Virus record (IMG/VR): IMGVR_UViG_3300020060_000019
Location: 1-35,963 of that record
DNA length: 35,963 nucleotides
DNA from: a virus
Direction: 5' to 3' (one strand)
In this document: positions 1 through 5,595 of the stretch, one piece after another
Position numbering within the stretch: the first letter of the stretch is position 1
How the letters are laid out: each line of letters begins with the position of its first letter
Program-made: the position numbers and the translations under genes
Notes under the pieces: generated by a model
The model's input: only the letters and a program-made list of their open reading frames with translations
Databases searched by the model: none
Told to the model about the DNA's origin: nothing

Positions 1-1313
1 GGGGAAGAGCACAAACCGTGCCGATTTGCCTCAGCGCCAGCATCCGCGGCATCGTCGCAAAGAAGCGCGGCCCAGCGCTCAAATACCTCTCGCCGGCGCT
101 CAAGATGCTTGGCGCGGTTGTACGCGCTCTCTACCTTCACGTTGCCGACCTCGTCGCTCTTCCGCGGCTTGTGCGCCAGCGCCTGGTCGATGATGCCGCG
201 CAGCTCCGGATGGAGATCGTTCATGATCGTCGAGAAGGTCGCGCGCCAGCCATGCGGAACATGCCGGCCGCCGAATCCTGCGCGGCGATAGAGATCGCCA
301 ATCGCGCCCTCGCCCAGCTGGCCGCCGTCGCGGCCTGGGAAAACCAGATCCCCGGGCCCGGTGCGCGCGCCGGCGATCGCGCGCGCCGCGCGCAGCACCT
401 CGACGGCCGCGCGCGACAGCGTGATGATATGTTCCTGGGCGGCATCCGACTTGTTCGCCTTGGTCAGCTTCATCCGCGCCGGCGGAATACGCCACAGCGC
501 CGCCGGCGCATCGCCGGCGACGTCCCAGTCGATGCCCTCATATTCCGACCAGATCGCGCCGCGCACGCCGGCGAGACGCACGCCGGTGAGCGCGAGCAGC
601 TGCGACGCCAGTTTGACCAGGTCGCCGGCGACGAGCTGGTCGACCGCGGCGAGCAACGCGCGTGCGTCCTCGATCTCCTCGAGCGCCGGCTGCAGCTGCG
701 CCGGCGGCCGCGGCTCGAGCTCGTCGACGACGATCGCCGCCGGGTCCTTCGACGCGAGGTTCTTGAAGATGGCAAAGGCGAAGATCGCCGAGATCCGCTG
801 GCGCACGCGGCGCGCGGTTTCATGGCTGCCGCGCTCCTCGAGCAGCTGCAGCAGCTCGAGCACGGCCGGCGCGTCGATGTCGCCGATCGGCGTGGCGCCG
901 ATCGGCGGGAAGACGTGCAGCACAAGGCTGTCGAGCACGTCCTGGGCGTGCTGTTCGCCCCAGCGCGATCGCCGCTTCGCGTGCCAGGCACGCGCGACGG
1001 GTTCGAAGCTAGAATCGAGCATGGCGGTTTCAGCGACCTTGACCGCCTCGGCCGCGCGCCGGCGCGCGCCGGAAGGATCCTCGCCGCGATCGATCGCGCC
1101 GCGCGCCTGGTCGCGCCTGGCGCGCGCATCTGTGAGCGAGATCTCGGGATATTTGCCGAAAGTGAGCAGCTTCTCGCGGCCCTGGTACCGGAACTTCATG
1201 CGCCAGGAGCGCAGACCGGTCGGCGCGACGAGGAGGAAGAGGCCGCCCGCGTCGCCCATCTTGTAGGCGCGCGACGTCGGCCGCGCGGCTTTCACCGCGG
1301 CGCTGGTTAGCAT
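1..1313 (-). CDS. int: P4-type tyrosine integrase (3' end cut by window edge)
   Basis: Catalyses site-specific recombination between phage or island and chromosome att sites. The reading frame starts at ATG 1313 and is still open at base 1, so about 437 codons are seen and only a short C-terminal tail should be missing. The N-terminus (AYKMGDAGGLFLLV, then SWRMKFRYQGREKLLTFGKYP) is the DUF4102 arm-binding domain of P4-like integrases. The catalytic core shows the first Arg in LTGVRLAGVRGAIW (about residue 240), HGWR (about 355-358) and the nucleophile Tyr in SAYNRAKHLERR (about 397). All key residues are present, so it looks functional. It is transcribed away from the adjacent tmRNA gene. Family assignment is firm; which element it serves is not. 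Confidence 0.93.
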   Translation of the reverse strand, partial: MLTSAAVKAARPTSRAYKMGDAGGLFLLVAPTGLRSWRMKFRYQGREKLLTFGKYPEISLTDARARRDQARGAIDRGEDPSGARRRAAEAVKVAETAMLDSSFEPVARAWHAKRRSRWGEQHAQDVLDSLVLHVFPPIGATPIGDIDAPAVLELLQLLEERGSHETARRVRQRISAIFAFAIFKNLASKDPAAIVVDELEPRPPAQLQPALEEIEDARALLAAVDQLVAGDLVKLASQLLALTGVRLAGVRGAIWSEYEGIDWDVAGDAPAALWRIPPARMKLTKANKSDAAQEHIITLSRAAVEVLRAARAIAGARTGPGDLVFPGRDGGQLGEGAIGDLYRRAGFGGRHVPHGWRATFSTIMNDLHPELRGIIDQALAHKPRKSDEVGNVKVESAYNRAKHLERRREVFERWAALLCDDAADAGAEANRHGLCSS

Positions 1314-1321
1314 CGGGACCT

Positions 1322-1357
1322 CATGATTTAATGTGCGCGAACACATGATTTAATGTG
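1322..1357. promoter_or_regulatory. Direct repeat pair upstream of integrase
   Basis: The 14-mer CATGATTTAATGTG occurs at 1322-1335 and again at 1344-1357. The copies are 22 bp apart, about two helical turns, so a protein could bind both on one face. They lie between the integrase start and the tmRNA, in AT-rich DNA unlike the surroundings. They could be arm-type integrase sites, excisionase sites or an operator controlling int. The repeat is seen; the role is inferred. Confidence 0.5.
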
Positions 1358-1364
1358 GATTTGG

Positions 1365-1675
1365 CGCGGTCGGCCGGTCGTGATAGCGTCGCTCCACGAT
1401 CGTAATTCGGACGATCGGGGTTTGGCATGGACGCGGGGGCAGTGCCCGCCGCCTCCACCATTGTTCGCGGCGCTACGTTATCGGCCGCGAGCATCGATGG
1501 GGGCGAAACAGGATCGACATGCCCGGCGCCGTGAAGGACGCGATCCGTTTGGTTGGCCCGTTATGCCGGCAAGAACGCTAAATGCGAACGACAACACCGC
1601 CATCGGTGAGATGGCACTGGCAGCCTAACAGCTGTCGCGGTTCGGCCGGCACCGGGCAACAGAAGCCGGCCACTC
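1365..1675 (+). ncRNA. ssrA: tmRNA, circularly permuted two-piece form
   Basis: Rescues stalled ribosomes by trans-translation. The gene is permuted: the acceptor piece comes first and ends in CCA at 1458-1460; the coding piece starts at GGGGGCG (1499-1505). These pair as a 7-bp acceptor stem (1499-1505 with 1450-1456) with a G-U at the third pair, the alanine identity signal, and A1457 as discriminator. The T arm is GCGGG (1433-1437) with CCCGC (1445-1449) around a 7-nt loop. GGCATG (1424-1429) pairs with CATGCC (1518-1523), joining the two pieces. The spacer 1461-1498 would be removed. The tag frame at 1584-1628 reads ANDNTAIGEMALAA then TAA, preceded by TAAAT as in other resume sites. Outer ends are approximate. 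Confidence 0.93.
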
Positions 1676-1680
1676 ACCCG

Positions 1681-1709
1681 TTTATGCATTATGCACCGAT
1701 TTTATGCAT
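1681..1709. promoter_or_regulatory. Direct repeat pair downstream of tmRNA
   Basis: TTTATGCAT occurs at 1681-1689 and 1701-1709, exactly 20 bp apart, just beyond the tmRNA coding piece. Each copy contains the palindrome ATGCAT. GCACC and GGTGC within the same stretch can also pair. It may be a recombinase or regulator binding site at an element boundary; no function can be proved from sequence. Confidence 0.35.
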
Positions 1710-1737
1710 GGTGCGGGTCTCGCCGCCGGGCAGGCGC

Positions 1738-1763
1738 AAAAAACCGAATTAGATCTAACTCGG
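1738..1763 (-). terminator. Intrinsic terminator closing leftward transcription
   Basis: Read on the minus strand, CCGAGTTA, loop GATC and TAATTCGG form an 8-bp stem with one G-U pair, followed directly by six T residues (plus-strand A1738-1743). This is a textbook rho-independent terminator. It lies about 130 bp beyond the stop of the minus-strand gene at 1892 and protects the tmRNA from phage late transcription. Confidence 0.75.
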
Positions 1764-1891
1764 GTTCCGGTGGGCCACCGCGTCGGACAATCCCTCCGCC
1801 TTGGTCAGCGCCGGAAAGGGCACAATTCCGCCATTTCCGCCGACGCGCTGCGCGCGCGATACCCCGACTGATACCCCCAGCCGATCGCCGG

Positions 1892-2089
1892 TTAAATGAA
1901 CAGGCGATAGATCGCGATCACGATGATGGAGATGAGGCCGACAAAGCCGACCAGGGCGGAGATGAACGCGACAGTGGCCGCCTTGCCGTCGCCGGCGCCG
2001 GCGGTGTCGGCCATCCCTTCGGCGAAGGCGACGAAGAAACCGCCCAGCAGCATCAGCACGAAAATCACGGCGAGGATCGCTAGCGACAT
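1892..2089 (-). CDS. Small two-helix membrane protein
   Basis: 65 residues. Two hydrophobic helices (about 3-23 and 41-62) flank a short glycine-rich polar loop (DTAGAGDGKAATV). AGGAG lies 7 nt before the ATG, so the start is well supported. It is the last minus-strand gene before the terminator at 1738-1763 and is divergent from the gene at 2164. Size and topology would fit a holin-like or accessory membrane protein, but I do not recognise the family and it could be a host gene at the element edge. Confidence 0.7.
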   Translation of the reverse strand: MSLAILAVIFVLMLLGGFFVAFAEGMADTAGAGDGKAATVAFISALVGFVGLISIIVIAIYRLFI

Positions 2090-2163
2090 CAGATTTCTCC
2101 TATTTTAGCGCGGCCGAATGGCTGCGGCTTGACGCGTGTTCTATTTTCGTTCCAGCAAGCGGC

Positions 2164-2415
2164 ATGGAACAGATCAGCGATTCGACCCTGCGCTTCACCA
2201 TCAAGTACGAGCTGATGCAGGTGCGTCAGGCGACCTATAAGGCCCTGCACAACAGCACGAGCGAGACACGCAGCGCCGCGCTAGACGCGATCGTCGACCG
2301 GATCGCAAAGCGCATGGCGACATGGGAAATCCTCGTGGCGGCGCCGAGCGACAATATCTTCCGCGACCTGTCACCGACCGAACGCGAGAAGCATGGCCTT
2401 GGGCCTGCCCGGTAG
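2164..2415 (+). CDS. Hypothetical protein, reversed relative to the late genes
   Basis: 83 residues, mostly helical, beginning MEQISDSTLRFTIKYEL. No membrane segment or known motif. It lies on the plus strand between two minus-strand genes and converges on the Rz1 gene, so it needs its own promoter. TTGACG at 2129-2134 could be a -35 box, but no good -10 follows. No clear ribosome site precedes the ATG. A reversed singleton beside the lysis genes is typical of a phage moron, but that reading is inference. Confidence 0.55.
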   Translation: MEQISDSTLRFTIKYELMQVRQATYKALHNSTSETRSAALDAIVDRIAKRMATWEILVAAPSDNIFRDLSPTEREKHGLGPAR

Positions 2416-2467
2416 ATCAGAAGACGCCGGGCACCTTGCGCCTGGCGAGCCGTTTCGCGGTGTTATT

Positions 2468-2728
2468 CTATTTCGGCCAGGCATCGACCGCGGCGCGGCG
2501 GCGGGAATCGCATTCCGCCAGATCTTCGCGCCCGTCGCGGATCGTCGCCTCGGCATCGGCCGAGGTCGCGCTACCGTCAGCCTGGCGGTGCGCCGGCCGG
2601 GGCTGGCACGGCTGCAGCGCCGGCGCCGGCGGGGGTGCCGGCAGGAAAGAGGGCGCGATCGAGCGCGTCGATCCCGTACACCCGCTCAGGAGCGAGGCAG
2701 AGAGCAGCACCAGCGGGAGTTTGCGCAT
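2468..2728 (-). CDS. Rz1-like outer-membrane spanin lipoprotein
   Basis: 86 residues. The N-terminus MRKLPLVLLSASLLSGC is a lipoprotein signal with the lipobox LLSGC, giving mature Cys17. A proline-rich stretch (APSFLPAPPPAPALQPCQPRP) follows, as is usual in Rz1 proteins. The gene starts inside the Rz gene in another frame and runs past its end, the classic overlapping spanin arrangement. The product would sit in the outer membrane and join the i-spanin to fuse the two membranes at the end of lysis. Confidence 0.85.
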   Translation of the reverse strand: MRKLPLVLLSASLLSGCTGSTRSIAPSFLPAPPPAPALQPCQPRPAHRQADGSATSADAEATIRDGREDLAECDSRRRAAVDAWPK

Positions 2729-2990
2729 AAGCGGTCACCGTATCGTGAGAGCGAAGAATGATCGGCTGGCGATCGGCGAAGCGCTGAGCCCAGCCGGCGA
2801 CGGCCGCGGTAACGCGCTGCTCGTTCGCGACGCGCTGATCGCCGTTGGTCTTTTCGGCGACGAGCTGGGCCGCCTGCCACTTGCCGCGTTCCTCGAGCTC
2901 GCCGCCATGCGCACGGGAATTCCCGTACATGATCACGAGAAAGGCGGCGAGAGCGAGCGCACCCGCTCCCGCCAGCAACTTCCACAGCAT
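2577..2990 (-). CDS. Rz-like inner-membrane spanin
   Basis: 137 residues. A single N-terminal membrane anchor (LLAGAGALALAAFLVIMYG) precedes a helical periplasmic part (SRAHGGELEERGKWQAAQLVAEKTNGDQRVANEQRV) and an Ala/Pro-rich tail. I place the start at ATG 2990, which shares one base with the TGA of the holin-like gene upstream (TGATG); longer reading in this frame lacks a plausible start. Its last 152 bases also encode the start of Rz1 in another frame. Role: i-spanin in the final step of lysis. Confidence 0.8.
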   Translation of the reverse strand: MLWKLLAGAGALALAAFLVIMYGNSRAHGGELEERGKWQAAQLVAEKTNGDQRVANEQRVTAAVAGWAQRFADRQPIILRSHDTVTAYAQTPAGAALCLAPERVYGIDALDRALFPAGTPAGAGAAAVPAPAGAPPG

Positions 2991-3373
2991 CAGCTGCTCG
3001 CGATCGCCGTCGACGTCGCGCGGTGCAGCACGACATTGATCAGGGCAACGACGATCATCACGCCGGCGATCGCCGTTGCCTGGTCGAGCCCTTTCGGCAC
3101 GAAGCCGAGGATCCCCGCCAGGGCGAACAGCGCGGCGACAATCTGGGTCCAGATCGTCCGCGACTGCCACCATTCCTTGGCGTCGGCCGGGTTACCGCCG
3201 ACGCCGAAGCGCAGCACGCCGGTCACCGCGGTGAGCAGCAGCGCGGCGATGCCGACGATCGCGGGCTGATCGATCGCGGTCGGCAGCACGACGTGGAACG
3301 CCGCGAGGATGGCGAACAGCAGCCCGACGAGCTGCGCCACCATGGATTTGTTGTTGTTGAGAAGATCGAGCAT
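2990..3373 (-). CDS. Holin-like membrane protein
   Basis: 127 residues from the ATG at 3373, which has GGAGAG about 5 nt upstream. Three hydrophobic segments: VAQLVGLLFAILAAFHVVLPTA, AIVGIAALLLTAVTGVLRFGV and IVAALFALAGILGFV, with a further one near the C-terminus (IAGVMIVVALINVVLH). The position directly upstream of Rz/Rz1 suggests a holin controlling the timing of lysis by opening the inner membrane. The family is not recognised with certainty, so the function rests on topology and neighbours. Confidence 0.75.
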   Translation of the reverse strand: MLDLLNNNKSMVAQLVGLLFAILAAFHVVLPTAIDQPAIVGIAALLLTAVTGVLRFGVGGNPADAKEWWQSRTIWTQIVAALFALAGILGFVPKGLDQATAIAGVMIVVALINVVLHRATSTAIASS

Positions 3374-3402
3374 GATGCTCTCCGTTTTCGAGGGGTAAAG
3401 GA

Positions 3403-3567
3403 TCAGCGGCACGCGAAGATGCGCGCGAAGGCGACATCGAGCGGGACGCCCTGGAAGCGGTCTGGTTGGTCAACGTAGTCGCGGTCGGACCGATCGGCCG
3501 CGAGACGGGCAACGGGTGCGGCGGTCAGCGGGCGCGGATCCTCGCGCCTGGTGCGCCGGTCGCTCAC
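3403..3567 (-). CDS. Small hypothetical protein, GTG start
   Basis: 54 residues beginning VSDRRTRREDPRPLTAAPV and ending PLDVAFARIFACR. The GTG start overlaps the stop of the upstream 79-residue gene as GTGA, the coupling used repeatedly in this cluster, and the frame fills an otherwise empty 160-bp gap. No motif is recognised. The Arg-rich composition could also be a GC-rich shadow reading, so support is mainly positional. Confidence 0.4.
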   Translation of the reverse strand: MSDRRTRREDPRPLTAAPVARLAADRSDRDYVDQPDRFQGVPLDVAFARIFACR

Positions 3568-3803
3568 TCGGCTTCGGTGAAGTCGACGTAATACTTCACG
3601 CCGGGCTTGAACTGGCCGATCAACGCCGGGTTGGCGATGGTGATGTCCAGCGTCGCCGACGGCGAGAACTTGGCATAGCTGTTGTCCTCGTCGCTGCCAT
3701 CGGCCGGATATGAGCTGGCGGCGACGGCGTGGAATTTCAGCAACTCGCAGCCGGCGTGGATGGTGACTGAAGCGAGGTTCATCTTGGCGCGCATATTGGG
3801 CAT
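3564..3803 (-). CDS. Small conserved-looking phage protein
   Basis: 79 residues, start ATG 3803 with GGAG 6 nt upstream. It looks beta-rich: ASVTIHAGCELLKFHAVAASSYP, then SPSATLDITIANPALIGQFKPGVKYYVDFTEAE. No signal peptide, membrane helix or catalytic motif. Such compact beta proteins are often virion or decoration proteins, but it sits between the candidate endolysin and the holin-like gene, so the role is open. Confidence 0.75.
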   Translation of the reverse strand: MPNMRAKMNLASVTIHAGCELLKFHAVAASSYPADGSDEDNSYAKFSPSATLDITIANPALIGQFKPGVKYYVDFTEAE

Positions 3804-3851
3804 GGGGATCTCCGTTGTTGTTGGTGGCGGCGAGGGAAGGGCTGCCGTCGA

Positions 3852-4217
3852 TCAGGTGATCACCTCGAGCGCGTGATCGGCGCTCTTCCAGATCGCCTCG
3901 CGGATCGCGCGCGGCAGGATGATGCAGCCATGGCTGGCGCTGTGGTTCAGCCTGGCGTTGTCGCCGTGGATCCGGAACTCCGACCGGCCCTCGGTGTCGG
4001 TGCCCTCGTCTGGCACCAGCACCAGCGTGTACGGCCCGGTCGAAGCGCCGGAGAGGCGCAGCGCGGTAATCGTCCACTTGCCGCGTGGAATCGGCCCGAT
4101 CGCCGTCGCCGCCTGCATTGCCGGATTGTTGAGCCCGCGGCCCTGGCCGGAATAGCCTGTCGAAACGATCTTGCCGGCGCGCGACAAGGCGCCCGCGGAT
4201 TGATCCCACGTCCACAT
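3852..4217 (-). CDS. DUF2778 / L,D-transpeptidase-like peptidoglycan enzyme, candidate endolysin
   Basis: 121 residues from ATG 4217, which has GGAGAA 8 nt upstream. The motif RIHGDN...HSASHGCIILP matches the catalytic His and SHGCI cysteine of the L,D-transpeptidase fold, as in DUF2778 proteins. The early part (GYSGQGRGLNNPAMQAATAIGPIPRGKW) also fits that family. There is no signal peptide, so access to the wall would depend on a holin. It lies among spanin and holin-like genes, and I see no lysozyme, amidase or other muramidase gene in the window, which makes it the best candidate endolysin. The family call is good; the lytic role is inferred. Confidence 0.75.
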   Translation of the reverse strand: MWTWDQSAGALSRAGKIVSTGYSGQGRGLNNPAMQAATAIGPIPRGKWTITALRLSGASTGPYTLVLVPDEGTDTEGRSEFRIHGDNARLNHSASHGCIILPRAIREAIWKSADHALEVIT

Positions 4218-4261
4218 AGATATTCTCCGATGTTTGCTTGGTGGCGCCGCGGCGCCGGTGG

Positions 4262-4576
4262 TCATTCGGTCGCGGCCGGATCGGCCTGGCGTTCCTCGAG
4301 CGCCGTCTGCAGTCCGCGCCGCACCAGCGGCGGGCCGTGCATGATCAGCAATGTCTCGAGTTGTTTCACCCGGTCGCGCAGCACATCGATCTCGTCGTCA
4401 CAGCGCGCGCGCTCATCACTCAGCTGCGTCTTCAGTTCCTTGATCCGGCCGTCGCCGAAGACGCGCCAGATGAAGCCGCCGGCGGCGAGCAGGATGGTCG
4501 CGGAGAAGGTGACGCCGGCGGCGAACGCCATCGCCAGCTGCCCGCCATGGGCGCCGGTATAGTCAATCTGATGCAC
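4262..4576 (-). CDS. Membrane protein with cytoplasmic coiled coil
   Basis: 104 residues starting at GTG 4576, with GAAGGAAA about 5 nt upstream. One membrane segment (MAFAAGVTFSATILLAAGGFIW, about 16-37) is followed by a charged coiled coil (IKELKTQLSDERARCDDEIDVLRDRVKQLETLL). It lies just upstream of the candidate endolysin and probably belongs to the lysis region, but it does not match a named holin or spanin that I recognise. Confidence 0.75.
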   Translation of the reverse strand: MHQIDYTGAHGGQLAMAFAAGVTFSATILLAAGGFIWRVFGDGRIKELKTQLSDERARCDDEIDVLRDRVKQLETLLIMHGPPLVRRGLQTALEERQADPAATE

Positions 4577-4661
4577 TGGCTTTCCTTCGTTTTCAGGTCA
4601 CCGAAATGCCTGCCCGTCGCAGGCGGCGTCCAACGCCGGCGTCACCCGAGCGTCTTGATCT

Positions 4662-4787
4662 TCAGGTCGCAACGGACCGATCCTCGCGCGCATCCAGCTC
4701 GACATTGTCAAGCCGCGCCTTGATCGCGCGATAGGCGATATTCGGCCACCCCAGTGCGTGCCGCACTGCCGGCGGGGCTGTTGTCAT
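4662..4787 (-). CDS. Small hypothetical protein
   Basis: 41 residues: MTTAPPAVRHALGWPN followed by IAYRAIKARLDNVELDARED and a short tail. The amphipathic stretch looks protein-like and fills the gap between the LamG-like fibre gene and the membrane protein gene. No ribosome site precedes the ATG. The overlapping stretch 4791-4798 carries a strong plus-strand AAGGAGGT instead, so the call is weak. Confidence 0.35.
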   Translation of the reverse strand: MTTAPPAVRHALGWPNIAYRAIKARLDNVELDAREDRSVAT

Positions 4788-4853
4788 GAAGGAGGTCCCC
4801 GTGCGCCATATGACCTCGGGCAACCGCGCGCGAGTGATTCAACCAGTCAGAAA

Positions 4854-5585
4854 TCACCCGTACTGCTCGGCCAGATATGCATTGATTGCTGTAAGGTCGG
4901 ACCCAGATGGTGCCCTGCTCCACAGAGATATGTGATACAGGGAACCGAAGAACTTTCTTCCCGTGCCAAGGCCAGGAATATTTCCAACAATTGCGGTGGG
5001 ATCAGCATTGGACGCACTGACCGATCCAGTGGCCTCCTGTGTCCCATTAAAGTAGATTGTTCGTGTCCTGGGCGTTTCAGTGTACACAAGTCCTGCGCGA
5101 TAGACACTGCCAGGTGTGTGATCAACCGCCCCAGCGTACTGATTTGCGGCCGCTTGGGACATATTAAGACGTCCGGATGTCTGGTTAAGGTGGAATGCGT
5201 GCCAGCTCGCTCCTGAGCTGCCCAAGAGAGAATGAACAGCCTGAGTGACCTCATTGCTCTGCTTGTACACAGCAAAGATTGAGTAGTCCGCGCCGACCGG
5301 CATAATACTCCCCAGATCGACGGACTGGCCCGCAAAGACGGCCGCCCCCCGAGTAATACCGCCTGTCGTGTATGTGTCCGCACCGCCGGCCAGCGTGCCG
5401 GTAACCGGGTAGCCAACACCCGTCGCGCGGTCATACCATTTGCCATTGGAAATCAGCGCACCCGCGTCGCCTTCCAGCCACGCCAGACGGCCCGTGAGGG
5501 CGGCAAAGGCGAGTGTTGCGGCCGATGGTATGTAGATCGGGGCGCTGGTGTTACCGCTCTTGTAACCCTGCAGTTTCATGGACAT
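4854..5585 (-). CDS. LamG/concanavalin-like phage tail protein
   Basis: 243 residues from ATG 5585 (GAGGG upstream; 10 bp after the preceding stop). The C-terminal two thirds has the pattern of a laminin-G/concanavalin A-like lectin fold: DYSIFAVYKQS, SWHAFHLNQTSGRLNMS, YRAGLVYTETPRTRTIYFNGTQEATGS and FFGSLYHISLWSRAPSGSDLTAINAYLAEQYG. Such domains bind surface sugars or act as decoration on tail fibres. It follows the SGNH-esterase fibre gene, so both are probably host-recognition parts. Its GC content is visibly lower than that of neighbouring genes, which suggests exchange with another phage. Confidence 0.8.
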   Translation of the reverse strand: MSMKLQGYKSGNTSAPIYIPSAATLAFAALTGRLAWLEGDAGALISNGKWYDRATGVGYPVTGTLAGGADTYTTGGITRGAAVFAGQSVDLGSIMPVGADYSIFAVYKQSNEVTQAVHSLLGSSGASWHAFHLNQTSGRLNMSQAAANQYAGAVDHTPGSVYRAGLVYTETPRTRTIYFNGTQEATGSVSASNADPTAIVGNIPGLGTGRKFFGSLYHISLWSRAPSGSDLTAINAYLAEQYG

Positions 5586-5595
5586 GGTTGAGCCC

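Noticed and set aside
18-1310. Plus-strand open frame of 430 codons opposite the integrase
   Set aside because: Antisense shadow; the minus strand gives a complete integrase with catalytic residues.
1744-1790. tRNA-like 3' end (GGTTCC followed by GGGCCACC)
   Set aside because: No acceptor, D or anticodon arms can be built upstream; the stretch is better explained by the terminator.
4791-4935. Plus-strand AAGGAGGT followed by a GTG frame of about 44 codons
   Set aside because: The frame overlaps the well supported minus-strand LamG-like gene and has no recognisable content; the strong ribosome-like sequence is probably chance.
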